Assembly: GCF_013155335.1 (NCBI RefSeq)
Contig: NZ_JABJQZ010000004.1
Location: 310,001 to 374,000, forward strand
Direction of reading: 5' to 3'
DNA length: 64,000 nt
Source: Nocardioides sp. zg-1230
GTDB taxonomy: Bacteria > Actinomycetota > Actinomycetes > Propionibacteriales > Nocardioidaceae
The number at the start of each line of letters is the position of its first letter. Position 1 is the stretch's first letter. Positions 52,507-61,250 of this stretch are shown here, piece by piece. The position numbers were made by a program, and so were the translations under genes. The notes under the pieces are model-generated. The model had not been told where the DNA came from, made no database searches, and saw only the letters and a program-made list of their open reading frames with translations.

Positions 52507-54273
52507 TCAGTGGTCGCGCAGCGGCACGTCGTCGGTGTCGCGCAGGCGGTGGTCGTCGAACTGGTGACCGTCGACCGGGTGGTCGAGCCCCGACTGGAGC
52601 TCGGCCTCGTGCTCGGCGTGGTGGTGCGCCTCCTCGAGCTCGGCCCGCGTGGGCTTCTGCACGTTGTGGCTGTACATCCACGACGAGAGCCTGGCCCGCA
52701 GCTTCTCCGAGCGCGAGTTGGGTGCGGCCACGCCGGAGGCGTCGGTGTCGCTCCCGACCGTGAACACCTCGTCGCGGTCGCGCGCGGTGAGGGTGTAGGC
52801 GGACGTCTCGTTGATCGGCAGGTGCCGCTCGGCGTACTGACCCTCGGGGGAGCGGGTGATGATGCCCGTCTCGTAGCCGTGGAGCAGCTTCTCGTTGTCG
52901 TGGCGCTGCAACGAGATGCACCAGCGTCGGGTGATCCAGAACGCCAGGAGCGGGCCGAGGAAGATGGCCACGCGCATGAAGTAGGTGATCTGGTTGATGC
53001 TCAAGTCGAGCTTGATGGCGATGATGTCGTTGCCGCCCGCGGCCCAGGCGAGGCCGTAGAAGGTCATCAGGGACACCATGACCGCCGTGCGCGTCGGCGC
53101 GTTGCGCGGGCGCTGGAGCAGGTGGTGGTCGCGCTTGTCGCCGGTGATCCAGCCCTCGATGAAGGGCAGCAGCATCAGGATGACCAGCATCAACGGGGGC
53201 ACGATGAGGATCGGCAGCATCACGTTCCACGAGATCGTGTAGCCGAAGATCACCGACTCCCAGCCGGTCGGGATGATGCGCAGGAGGCCGTCGGGCCAGC
53301 CCATGTACCAGTCGGGCTGCGATCCGGCCGTCACCTTGGTCGGGTCGTAGGGGCCGAACTTCCACACCGGGTTGATCGACATCAGGCCGCCCATGATGGC
53401 GATGACGCCGAAGACCATGAAGAAGAAGCCACCCGCCTTCGCGGCGTACACCGGGAGCATCGGGAAGCCGACGACGTTCTGCTCGGTGCGGCCGGGGCCG
53501 GGCCACTGCGTGTGCTTGTGGTAGACGAGCAGCAGCATGTGCGCCGCGATCAGCGCCAGCAGGATGCCCGGGATGAGCAGCACGTGGATGATGTAGAGGC
53601 GGGGGATGATCGACTCGCCGGGGAACTCGCCACCGAACAGCAGGAACGACATGTAGCTACCGGCGACCGGGGTCGCCTTGAGGAAGCCGTCAGCCGCCCG
53701 GACGCCGGTGCCCGAGAGCAGGTCGTCGGGGAGCGAGTAGCCGGTGAAGCCCTCGAGAGTGCCGAGGAGCAGCAGCAGGCAGCCGATGACCCAGTTGAGC
53801 TCACGGGGCTTGCGGTAGGCGCCGGTGAAGGCCACGCGGAGCAGGTGGACCATCATCGAGGCGATGAAGATCGCTGCCGCCCAGTGGTGCATCTGGCGCA
53901 TCAGCAGGCCGCCGCGCACGTCGAAGGAGATGTGCAGGGTCGAGGCCATCGACTCCGACATCCCGACGCCGCGCAGCTGGTCGTAGGAGCCCTCGTAGGT
54001 GATGTGACCCATGGACGGGTTGAACCAGAGGGTCAGGAAGACGCCGGTGAGCAGCAGGACCACGAAGCTCCACAGGGCGATCTCGCCCAGCATGAAGGAC
54101 CAGTGGTCGGGGAAGACCTTGCGCAGGTTCTTCTTCATCGCCGTGGCGAGGCCGAGGCGGTCGTCGGCCCACGAGGCCAGCGAGCCGGCGGGTCCGGGCT
54201 TGGACGCGGTCGCAGCGGTCGTGCCGTTGCTGGTCGCGACCTTGCTGGTGTCGATCCTGGAGTCCGTGCTCAC
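52507..54273 (-). CDS. qcrB: Cytochrome bc1 complex cytochrome b subunit
   Basis: 588 residues. About eight membrane helices carry hemes bL and bH; the heme-ligand histidines are in MRQMHHWAAAIFIASMMVHLLR and HVLLIPGILLALIAAHMLLLVYHKH. The PDWYMGWPDG stretch is the Qo-site equivalent of PEWY. A hydrophilic 120-residue C-terminal extension is typical of actinobacterial QcrB. The ATG overlaps the qcrA stop by four bases. Confidence 0.96.
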   Translation of the reverse strand: MSTDSRIDTSKVATSNGTTAATASKPGPAGSLASWADDRLGLATAMKKNLRKVFPDHWSFMLGEIALWSFVVLLLTGVFLTLWFNPSMGHITYEGSYDQLRGVGMSESMASTLHISFDVRGGLLMRQMHHWAAAIFIASMMVHLLRVAFTGAYRKPRELNWVIGCLLLLLGTLEGFTGYSLPDDLLSGTGVRAADGFLKATPVAGSYMSFLLFGGEFPGESIIPRLYIIHVLLIPGILLALIAAHMLLLVYHKHTQWPGPGRTEQNVVGFPMLPVYAAKAGGFFFMVFGVIAIMGGLMSINPVWKFGPYDPTKVTAGSQPDWYMGWPDGLLRIIPTGWESVIFGYTISWNVMLPILIVPPLMLVILMLLPFIEGWITGDKRDHHLLQRPRNAPTRTAVMVSLMTFYGLAWAAGGNDIIAIKLDLSINQITYFMRVAIFLGPLLAFWITRRWCISLQRHDNEKLLHGYETGIITRSPEGQYAERHLPINETSAYTLTARDRDEVFTVGSDTDASGVAAPNSRSEKLRARLSSWMYSHNVQKPTRAELEEAHHHAEHEAELQSGLDHPVDGHQFDDHRLRDTDDVPLRDH

Positions 54274-55382
54274 AGCTTCTCACGCTCCCAAAAGCTTGCC
54301 CCGATGGGCTCGGTGAAGTCGCTCTGCGCGACCAGGTAGCCCTCGTCGTCCACTGCGAGGGGCAGCTGGGGGAGGGGGCGGGCAGCCGGACCGAAGACCA
54401 CCCGAGCGTGGTCGGCGAGGTCGAAGGTCGACTGGTGGCACGGGCACAGCACGTGGTGGGTGGTGCGCTCGTAGAGGGAGATCGGGCAACCCACGTGGGT
54501 GCAGATCTTCGAGTAGCAGATGATGCCGTCGACGGTCCACTTCTCGCGGCCCTCGAGTGGGGTGATCTCGTCGGGGTCCATCCGGACGACGATGATGGCG
54601 GCCTTGGCCTTCTCGGCCTGCTCCTCGGCGCCGTGGAGCTCGGGGTAGCCGTTCTCCTCGGACGGGAACATCGCCTCGGCGGTGCCGTTGATGAGGTCGC
54701 CCATCTCGACCTCGCTGGCGAGGATGGGGGTGCCGACGACGTCGCGCACCACGCGCATGCCGGGCTCCCAGATGGTGTTCGCGAGCTTGTCGATGTCGAG
54801 CTCGTCGCCGGGAGCGAGGTCGCGCAGCAGCACCACGGCGGGCAGCCCGAGCACGCCGACGGCGCCGAGCATGGTGTTGCGGACGAGCGGACGCCGGCCG
54901 ATGCCGGCCTCGGCGAGGCCGTCGTTGAGCGCCTGGACGGTGGCGTCGCGGTCCTCCTGCGGGGACGCGGCGGGGTGGCGCATCTCGACCATCTCGTGGT
55001 CGGCCATCAGCTTGCGGGCGAGGTGGATGATGCCCGTGCCGATGAGCAGCAGGCTCAGGCCGAGCGTGAGGCCGAGCGTGATGGTGGAGGCACCCAGACC
55101 GGCGAAGGTGTCCCAGTTGTCACCGACCTCGAAGGAGAAGTAGGCGACCACGAAGAGGACGGCGAAGACCATCGCGGCGATGAACATCGCCGCGATCTGC
55201 CGCTCGGCGCGCTTCTCGGCCTTGGGGTCGACGTCGGTGGGGCGCCACGTGTGGGCCGGCAGGCCCGGGTCGGCGATCGGCTCGGCCTCGCGGTGCGTGG
55301 GCACGTGCGTGTCGTACGGCACCGGGGTGCCGTCGGGCGCGTTGACCGGGTGCTCCGGCGTCGAGGAGTTGTCGTTGCTCAC
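54270..55382 (-). CDS. qcrA: Cytochrome bc1 complex Rieske iron-sulfur subunit
   Basis: 370 residues. Three membrane segments (about 62-82, 96-120 and 172-190) precede the Rieske domain, whose cluster ligands are in CTHVGCPISL and LCPCHQSTFDL. The three-helix N-terminal part is the actinobacterial form, unlike the single helix in mitochondria. It passes electrons from menaquinol to QcrC. Both ends overlap neighbouring genes by four bases (qcrC upstream, qcrB downstream). Confidence 0.96.
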   Translation of the reverse strand: MSNDNSSTPEHPVNAPDGTPVPYDTHVPTHREAEPIADPGLPAHTWRPTDVDPKAEKRAERQIAAMFIAAMVFAVLFVVAYFSFEVGDNWDTFAGLGASTITLGLTLGLSLLLIGTGIIHLARKLMADHEMVEMRHPAASPQEDRDATVQALNDGLAEAGIGRRPLVRNTMLGAVGVLGLPAVVLLRDLAPGDELDIDKLANTIWEPGMRVVRDVVGTPILASEVEMGDLINGTAEAMFPSEENGYPELHGAEEQAEKAKAAIIVVRMDPDEITPLEGREKWTVDGIICYSKICTHVGCPISLYERTTHHVLCPCHQSTFDLADHARVVFGPAARPLPQLPLAVDDEGYLVAQSDFTEPIGASFWEREKL

Positions 55383-56251
55383 GCGTTCACCTTGCTCTTC
55401 TTGCTGCGGGTGGTGTGCGAGGCGATCCAGACCGCTGCGCCCACCAGTCCACCGATGCCGACCACCCAGGCGAAGAGGCCCTCGGACACCGGGCCCAGTC
55501 CGCCCAGCGTGAAGCCGGCGTACTCGGGGGTCTCCTCGAGACTACCGAGGTAGGCAATGACGTCGCGCTTCTCCTCGGGGGAGAGGTTGCCGTTGCTGAA
55601 GTTGGGCATCTGCTGGGGGCCGGTGAGCATCGCCTCGTAGATGTAGCGGGGCTCGACGCCGTGGAGCGAGGGCGCGTAGCCACCGCGCGGCATGGCACCG
55701 CCGGCGCCGTTGAAGTTGTGGCACGCGGTGCAGTTGGTCAGGAAGATCTGACCGCCGCGGGAGATGGCCTCCTCGCGCTCCTCCTCCGACAGGTCATCGA
55801 TGGAGTAGTCGGCCTCGCTGGGGATGGCCGGGCCGGGGCCGAGCGAGGCGACGTACGCCGCCAGCGCAGCGATCTCCTCGTCGTTGAAGACGACCTTCTT
55901 GCGCGGGGCCTGCTGGCCCGGGGCGGCCATCGGCATGCGGCCGGTGCCGACCTGGAAGTCGACGGCCGCGGCACCGACACCGACCAGCGAGGGGCCGAGC
56001 TGGTAGCCGTCGCGGACGGTGGGCACGCCCTCGCCGTTCTGGCCGTGGCAGAACGAGCAGCTGGCCAGGAAGAGCTCCTTGCCCTTCGCGACCTGCTCGG
56101 TCTCGCTCGGCTGGGAGTCAGCCTGGGCGGGGGAGAAGGCCGTGTAGAGGGAGCCGCTGATCAGCAGCCCCAGCAGCAGCACGGCGAGACCCGCCAGAGG
56201 TCCCCGACGATGCCGGGAGAGGCGACCAGCGGTTCGGTTCAGCAAACGCAC
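55379..56251 (-). CDS. qcrC: Cytochrome bc1 complex diheme cytochrome c subunit
   Basis: 290 residues. A signal anchor (AGLAVLLLGLLISGSLYTAF) is followed by two cytochrome c domains, CSFCHGQNGEG and CTACHNFNGAGG, and a C-terminal membrane helix (LFAWVVGIGGLVGAAVWIA). It replaces soluble cytochrome c in the actinobacterial bc1-aa3 supercomplex. AAGGA seven bases before the GTG start is the ribosome-binding site. Confidence 0.96.
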   Translation of the reverse strand: MRLLNRTAGRLSRHRRGPLAGLAVLLLGLLISGSLYTAFSPAQADSQPSETEQVAKGKELFLASCSFCHGQNGEGVPTVRDGYQLGPSLVGVGAAAVDFQVGTGRMPMAAPGQQAPRKKVVFNDEEIAALAAYVASLGPGPAIPSEADYSIDDLSEEEREEAISRGGQIFLTNCTACHNFNGAGGAMPRGGYAPSLHGVEPRYIYEAMLTGPQQMPNFSNGNLSPEEKRDVIAYLGSLEETPEYAGFTLGGLGPVSEGLFAWVVGIGGLVGAAVWIASHTTRSKKSKVNA

Positions 56252-56297
56252 TTTTGAGTCCTTGCCAGTTGCGACGGTGTGGGCTGTCTGGGGGTGC

Positions 56298-56939
56298 TTA
56301 CTGGATGACGTAGATCGTGAAGAACAGACCGATCCACACCACGTCGACGAAGTGCCAGTAGTAGGACACGACGATGGCGGTGACGGCTTGCTCGTGGGTG
56401 AAGCGGCGGGCCAGATACGTGCGGCCGAGGACGAACAGGAACGCGATCAGGCCGCCGGCCACGTGGATGCCGTGGAAGCCGGTGGTCAGGTAGAACATCG
56501 AGCCGTAGGCCGAGCTCGGGATGGTGACGCCGTGCTCGATCAGCTCGGCGTACTCCAGCGCCTGGCCGCCGATGAAGATGGCGCCCATGACGTAGGTCAG
56601 GATGAACCACTCGCGCAGGCCCCACTTCGTGAAGTTGAGCAGGCCGCCGGTGCGCCCGACCTGGCCGCGCTCGGCGGCGAAGACGCCCCACTGGCAGGCG
56701 AAGGACGAGGCGACCAGGATCGCGGTGTTGGCGGTCGAGAACGGGACGTTGAGCTTGTCCGTCTCCTGCGCCCACAGCTCGGGGCTCACCGCCCGGATGG
56801 TGAAGTAGGACGCGAACAGCGCCGCGAAGAACATCAGCTCGCTCGAGAGCCAGATGATGGTGCCCACGCTGACCATGCTGGGTCGGTCGTGGTGCCCGTG
56901 CAGACGGGAGGCCGGAATCGTCGCAGTTGCTGTCGCCAC
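56298..56939 (-). CDS. ctaE: Cytochrome c oxidase subunit III
   Basis: 213 residues from a GTG ([15 protein letters not shown]); an ATG 12 codons upstream would give 225. The family core starts [21 protein letters not shown], and [18 protein letters not shown] and [17 protein letters not shown] are diagnostic. Five membrane helices are visible. It stabilises the aa3 oxidase and its proton uptake. The GTG is preferred because CATAAT lies six bases upstream. It is the first gene of the ctaE-qcrC-qcrA-qcrB operon, 46 bp from qcrC. Confidence 0.92.
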   Translation of the reverse strand: MATATATIPASRLHGHHDRPSMVSVGTIIWLSSELMFFAALFASYFTIRAVSPELWAQETDKLNVPFSTANTAILVASSFACQWGVFAAERGQVGRTGGLLNFTKWGLREWFILTYVMGAIFIGGQALEYAELIEHGVTIPSSAYGSMFYLTTGFHGIHVAGGLIAFLFVLGRTYLARRFTHEQAVTAIVVSYYWHFVDVVWIGLFFTIYVIQ

Positions 56940-56945
56940 GGAAGC

Positions 56946-57006
56946 ATTATGGCCGTTGGCGGGGACAAGGGGCACCCCGACCCCCTGTGTTGTCCCGTCA
57001 TAAAGT
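56946..57006. promoter_or_regulatory. Divergent leaderless promoters for ctaE operon and ctaG-like gene
   Basis: Minus-strand CATAAT (56946-56951) is six bases before the ctaE GTG at 56939. Plus-strand TAAAGT (57001-57006) is seven bases before the GTG at 57014. The two start codons are 74 bp apart. Confidence 0.5.
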
Positions 57007-57013
57007 TCACAAC

Positions 57014-57940
57014 GTGGTCCACACCCTCCTCGCCCTCTCCGCGGACACCGCCGAGGTCCTTCCGAGATTCACGCTCGGACGAGTCCTGACGGACTGGGGG
57101 ATCGACCCGATCCCGTTCGTGGTGACCGTCTGGGCGGTCGGGCTGTACGCCGTCGGGGTGGGCGTGCTGCGCCGCCGCGGGGACCGCTGGCCGGTCGGTC
57201 GGACTCTGGCGTTCGTGGTGCTCGGGATGGGCTCCTTCGCCTTCGCCACCATGTCGGGGCTGGGTATCTACGACACGACGCTGCTGAGCGTGCACATGGT
57301 CCAGCACATGGTGCTGTCGATGGTCGTGCCGCTCGCCCTCGCGCTCGGCGCGCCGGTGACCCTCGCCCTGCGCACCCTTCCCGCCGCGCCGCGCCGGTGG
57401 TTGCTGGCGGTGCTGCACTCACGGGTGGCGAAGGTGCTGGCGTTCCCGCCGCTCGCGTTCGTGCTCTACATCGCCTCGCCGTGGGCGCTCTACTTCAGCC
57501 CCTGGTACGACGCCAGCCTGAGCTCGTCCTTCGTCCACCAGATGATGCACATCCACCTCGTGCTCGTCGGCACCCTGTTCTTCTGGCCGCTGATGGGCGT
57601 CGACCCGGTGCCGGGTCGGGTCAGCCACCCGTTCCGCGTCCTCCTCACGCTCATGACGCTGCCCTTCCACGCATTCCTGGGCGTCACGATCATGGGCCAG
57701 ACGACCCTCATCGGGGAGGAGCACTACCTCGCGCTCCGGGAGGGGCCGATGGGCGCGTGGCTGCCGCCGGTGCTCGAGGACCAGCACCTGGCCGGCGGGA
57801 TCCTGTGGGCCAGCGGGGACCTCATCGGTGTGCTCTTCTTCGGCGTGCTCTTCACCCAGTGGGTGCGCTCGTCGATGAAGGAGGCCGCCCGTGAGGACCG
57901 GCGGCTCGACCTGGCTGAGCGGCGTACGCCGACCGGCTGA
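57014..57940 (+). CDS. ctaG: Cytochrome c oxidase assembly protein, CtaG (caa3-type) family
   Basis: 308 residues with about seven membrane helices. The family motifs are [55 protein letters not shown] and [11 protein letters not shown] (given in part): [11 protein letters not shown] and [15 protein letters not shown]. These histidine-rich helices are thought to help copper delivery to CuB or CuA. The gene is divergent from ctaE, which supports a role in the same oxidase. It differs from the Cox11 type of CtaG. GTG start at 57014. Confidence 0.9.
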   Translation: MVHTLLALSADTAEVLPRFTLGRVLTDWGIDPIPFVVTVWAVGLYAVGVGVLRRRGDRWPVGRTLAFVVLGMGSFAFATMSGLGIYDTTLLSVHMVQHMVLSMVVPLALALGAPVTLALRTLPAAPRRWLLAVLHSRVAKVLAFPPLAFVLYIASPWALYFSPWYDASLSSSFVHQMMHIHLVLVGTLFFWPLMGVDPVPGRVSHPFRVLLTLMTLPFHAFLGVTIMGQTTLIGEEHYLALREGPMGAWLPPVLEDQHLAGGILWASGDLIGVLFFGVLFTQWVRSSMKEAAREDRRLDLAERRTPTG

Positions 57941-57983
57941 TGCTGTGACGCATGCCTCGGCGCCGGTGACGGGTGACGACGGT

Positions 57984-57989
57984 TACGAT
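57984..57989 (+). promoter_or_regulatory. -10 of leaderless receiver-domain gene
   Basis: TACGAT is followed by seven bases and the GTG at 57997, with no Shine-Dalgarno. Confidence 0.5.
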
Positions 57990-57996
57990 GCCTCTC

Positions 57997-58413
57997 GTGA
58001 CTGATGCCGCCGCAGACCGCGCACTGAAGGTCCTCGTCTACAGCGACGACGTGAACACCCGCCAGCAGGTCATCCTGGCGCTGGGTCGCCGTCCGCACCC
58101 CGACCTCCCCGAGCTCGAGTACGTCGAGGTCGCCACCGAGCCGGTCGTCCTGCAGAACATGGACCGCGGCGACATCGACCTCGCGATCCTCGACGGCGAG
58201 GCCGTCCCCGCCGGCGGCATGGGCATCGCCAAGCAGCTCAAGGACGAGATCTACCAGTGCCCGCCCGTAGTGGTGCTGACCGGCCGTCCGCAGGACGCCT
58301 GGCTGGCCACCTGGTCGCGCGCCGAGGCCGCCGTCCCGCACCCGCTCGACCCGATCCAGCTCGCCGAGGCCGTCATCGGCCTGCTGCGGCCGTCGGTCCC
58401 GGCCACCTCCTGA
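57997..58413 (+). CDS. Stand-alone degenerate receiver-domain protein
   Basis: 138 residues, one CheY-like domain only. The acidic pair Asp17/Asp18 (VYSDDVNTR), the phospho-Asp candidate Asp66 (LAILDGEAV) and Thr95 (VVVLTGRP) are present. The invariant Lys of the KP motif is replaced by His115 ([10 protein letters not shown]), so normal phosphorylation signalling is doubtful. No histidine kinase is adjacent. An in-frame ATG three codons upstream is a possible start, but the TACGAT -10 favours the GTG. It is 43 bp before trpD, which has its own promoter. Confidence 0.75.
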   Translation: MTDAAADRALKVLVYSDDVNTRQQVILALGRRPHPDLPELEYVEVATEPVVLQNMDRGDIDLAILDGEAVPAGGMGIAKQLKDEIYQCPPVVVLTGRPQDAWLATWSRAEAAVPHPLDPIQLAEAVIGLLRPSVPATS

Positions 58414-58443
58414 CACGGCTCCGGCGCCTCCTCGGCGCGCCGA

Positions 58444-58449
58444 TAGCCT
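58444..58449 (+). promoter_or_regulatory. -10 of leaderless trpD transcript
   Basis: TAGCCT, seven bases, then the ATG at 58457; no ribosome-binding site. Confidence 0.5.
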
Positions 58450-58456
58450 GACCACC

Positions 58457-59491
58457 ATGTCCCACTCCTGGCCCGACGTCCTCTCCACGCTGGTCGCTGG
58501 GAGCGACCTGTCGACCGAGCAGGCGCGATGGGCCATGGACGAGGTCTTCGCCGGCGCGGCCACCCCGGTCCAGCTCGCCGGCCTCGTCGTCGCGCTGCGC
58601 GCCAAGGGCGAGACGGTCGAGGAGGTCACCGGCATCGCGGACGCGATGTTGGCTGCCGCCAACCCGATCGCGGTGCCCGGCCGCCTCCTCGACATCGTGG
58701 GCACGGGCGGTGACCGCTCGATGTCGGTCAACATCTCGACGATGGCCGCGATCGTCGCTGCCGGCGCCGGCGCGCGGGTGGTCAAGCACGGCAACCGGTC
58801 GGCGTCCTCGAAGTCCGGATCGGCCGACGTCCTCGAGGCGCTCGGCATCCGCCTCGACCTCGCCCCCGCGCGGGTCGCCGAGGTCGCGGAGGAGGCCGGC
58901 ATCACCTTCTGCTTCTCCGCGGCCTTCCACCCCGCCATGCGTCACGCGGCCGTCCCGCGGCGCGAGCTCGGCATCGCGACCACCTTCAACATCCTCGGCC
59001 CGCTGACCAACCCGGCCCGCCCCCAGGCCCAGGCGATCGGGTGCGCCGATCCGCGGATGGCACCGGTCATGGCCGGCGTGCTCGCCGGCCGCGGCGTCGA
59101 CGCCTGGGTCTTCCGCGGCGACGACGGGCTCGACGAGCTGACGACCACGACGACCTCGACGCTGTGGCGGGTGCACGGCGGCTCGGTCACCCAGTCGTCA
59201 GTCGACCCGGCGTCCCTCGGCCTCGCCCGGGCGGCCACCGAGGACCTCCGAGGTGGGGACGCCGCGCACAACGCCGACGTCGTACGCCGCCTCCTTGCCG
59301 GCGAGCAGGGGCCGGTGCGAGACGCGGTGGTCCTGAACGCCGGTGCCGCGCTGGCGGTCTACGACTCGCCGGACTCCGAGGTCGACGCGGCGCTCGAGGC
59401 TGGTGTGGCGAAGGCGGCCGAGGCGATCGACTCCGGAGCGGCGCACGCTGCGCTCGAGCGGTGGGTGGCAGCGACGTCGGTGTCGTCCTAG
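58457..59491 (+). CDS. trpD: Anthranilate phosphoribosyltransferase
   Basis: 344 residues. TrpD transfers phosphoribose from PRPP to anthranilate in tryptophan synthesis. The PRPP and anthranilate motifs are [39 protein letters not shown] and [16 protein letters not shown]. Other trp genes are not in the window; the lone trpD beside ctaE is the usual actinobacterial order. Its TAG stop overlaps the TAG stop of the convergent gene in the palindrome CTAG. Confidence 0.96.
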   Translation: MSHSWPDVLSTLVAGSDLSTEQARWAMDEVFAGAATPVQLAGLVVALRAKGETVEEVTGIADAMLAAANPIAVPGRLLDIVGTGGDRSMSVNISTMAAIVAAGAGARVVKHGNRSASSKSGSADVLEALGIRLDLAPARVAEVAEEAGITFCFSAAFHPAMRHAAVPRRELGIATTFNILGPLTNPARPQAQAIGCADPRMAPVMAGVLAGRGVDAWVFRGDDGLDELTTTTTSTLWRVHGGSVTQSSVDPASLGLARAATEDLRGGDAAHNADVVRRLLAGEQGPVRDAVVLNAGAALAVYDSPDSEVDAALEAGVAKAAEAIDSGAAHAALERWVAATSVSS

Positions 59492-60284
59492 GTGGTCGCT
59501 CGTCGCTGGTCCGAGTGGACGCGCCGCAACGCCTTCCACGCGTCGGAGGCGTACGGGGCTCGTAGCACCAGCGGGTAGACGGACAGGCAGACGATGGAGA
59601 ACGTCAGCAGGGGAAACCACGCCGACATGAGCGTCACGATCGACAGGTGCAACAGCGCGCCTGTCAACAGCGCGACCCGACGGGTGGGCCGCATCCACAT
59701 GCCGAAGGCGATGAACAGCTCGGTCAAGATGACGAGCGCGGCAAGTGGCCTCCAACGACCTCCGGCAGTGGGGTCAGCAACTGCGCCCGGAGCTCGTCGC
59801 CGGCGAGCCACCAAGGGTTGATCTTCGCGAGCGCTCCGAACAAGTAACACACGCTGAGCTGGGTGACCATGAGCAGGACGGGCAGCGACGTGGCCCGCGT
59901 GCGCTGACCGAAGAGGGAGCTCACGGACCAGACGTTGTCGGAGCCCGCGAACGCCAGGTATGCGAGCAGCAGCGTGGTCAACCAGAAATGATTGGTGTAC
60001 GCCTGCTGGTCCCACAGCATGGCTGTGAGGCAGGTCGCGCTGCCCGCAAGGGCCGCAGGGGTGGTCAGTAGCCCGACCAATACCAGAATGGCGCTGGTCA
60101 TGGCAGTCAGCGTCCACGCGCTGACCGCGGTCTGCGTGAGCGCCAGTTGAACAGGTCCGGGCATCGCCAGCGCACCGTCGCGAACGCGGCCGAGGATGGC
60201 GTGGATCTCGACTGTGTTCATGAGGGCGGCCAGACCGAGCAAGATCCGGCACAGGGCGACTGCCCTGGGAGAGGGCCACGTCAT
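59488..60284 (-). pseudogene. HTTM (VKG carboxylase-like) membrane protein gene with a frameshift
   Basis: Reading from the ATG at 60284 (MTWPSPRAVALCRILLGLA) gives a multi-helix membrane protein up to AQLLTPLPEVVG, after which this frame ends at 59724. A neighbouring frame continues with RWRPLAALVILTELFIAFGMW and further helices to the stop at 59488. Joining the two near 59745-59765 makes a protein of about 265 residues, the normal size of the HTTM domain. A -1 shift (or one missing base) is needed and no slippery heptamer is visible, so a mutation or a sequencing error is more likely than programmed shifting. The ATG overlaps the upstream gene stop (ATGA). Confidence 0.75.
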
Positions 60285-60586
60285 TGGCACTGCACAGTCC
60301 TAGTGGAGCGCGACCTCTCCACCGTCACCTCGACGGCGCCGGCATCGACGTCACAGATGTGCTCGGGCAGGCGCCGGGTCCAGTCGACGTCGATCCGGTC
60401 GAGGGCCACATAGTCAGCGAGCCGGTGCTCGCGCCGGGCCCCGGTCTCGTCGACCACCGTGATCCTCGTCCAGCCGGCACCCGAGTACATCTGGAATCCG
60501 AATTGGGCAGGTGCGCGGACTAGGGCTACCAGCGGGATGAGCAGCTGCACGAGCACCGCTGCCATGACCCACTGCCTACGCTGCAC
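60281..60586 (-). CDS. Small membrane-anchored protein, partner of HTTM gene
   Basis: 101 residues from a GTG. One N-terminal membrane segment (WVMAAVLVQLLIPLVALVRA) is followed by an external domain with FQMYSGAGWTRITVVDETG and two cysteines (HICDVDAG, VQCQ). Proteins of this shape are often encoded next to HTTM proteins. It overlaps the upstream YgjV-like gene by 11 bases and the downstream gene by four. Function unknown. Confidence 0.7.
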   Translation of the reverse strand: MQRRQWVMAAVLVQLLIPLVALVRAPAQFGFQMYSGAGWTRITVVDETGARREHRLADYVALDRIDVDWTRRLPEHICDVDAGAVEVTVERSRSTRTVQCQ

Positions 60587-61211
60587 CGGGCACCTTCAGC
60601 ACCCATCGGTCGCCGCGCGGTTGGAATCCGAGCCGGTCGTAGTAGGCCCCGACCATGCCAGGGGGCGTGACCACTTGGCGGATGCCCCGACTGGCGAGCA
60701 GGCCGCTCTTGCGCCACACGAACTCGCCGGGGGAGAAGTCACGGTAGCGCGGGGTCACGTAGTCGAGGAGCACGTCGGCAGTACCTCCCTCTTTGCGCAG
60801 CAGCACCACGCCTACGGTCTCGTCACCCTTCTGGACGAGGAAGGCGTCCTGCTCGTCCGACGGGTCGTGCACGAAGGCCGGGTTGAACTTGAGGATGTCC
60901 GCGCCGTGGATCCGCAGGGTGTGCCTGAGGTACTCATCGTTCGGGGCGACCTCGAGCACCTCGTACACCGTCTCGTCGTGGCGATCGCGGAGCAATCGTG
61001 CGATGAACCAGAGGTTGATGGCGACGAGCACGGCGTTCATCCCCACCATGGGCCAGACCTCGAGCACGGCATTGAACACGATGAGGATCACGCACGCGAT
61101 CGCGTTGAGCACGCGGAGCCTGAGGACGCTCGCCTGCAGCAGCGAGTAGACCAGGAGGGCGCTCCCGCCCCACCCGAGTACGTCCAGCCAGTGGTCGGCG
61201 AGCCAGGTCAC
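60576..61211 (-). CDS. YgjV-family membrane protein with C-terminal acetyltransferase-like domain
   Basis: 211 residues from a GTG. Three N-terminal membrane segments (LGWGGSALLVYSLLQASVLR, LNAIACVILIVFNAVLEVW, GMNAVLVAINLWFIARLL) match the YgjV family. The C-terminal 120 residues read like a GNAT-type fold (AFLVQKGDETVGVVLLRK ... GMVGAYYDRLGFQPRGDRW). First gene of the three-gene membrane cluster that includes the frameshifted HTTM gene. The substrate is unknown. Confidence 0.8.
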   Translation of the reverse strand: MTWLADHWLDVLGWGGSALLVYSLLQASVLRLRVLNAIACVILIVFNAVLEVWPMVGMNAVLVAINLWFIARLLRDRHDETVYEVLEVAPNDEYLRHTLRIHGADILKFNPAFVHDPSDEQDAFLVQKGDETVGVVLLRKEGGTADVLLDYVTPRYRDFSPGEFVWRKSGLLASRGIRQVVTPPGMVGAYYDRLGFQPRGDRWVLKVPGAA

Positions 61212-61250
61212 GGCGGGAGAATACCTCCGGCCGTGACCTGGTGCTGACGA

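Noticed and set aside
59724..59770. Programmed -1 frameshifting in the HTTM gene
   Set aside because: No X-XXY-YYZ heptamer, no downstream stem of note, and the family is not known to use frameshifting; mutation or sequencing error is simpler.
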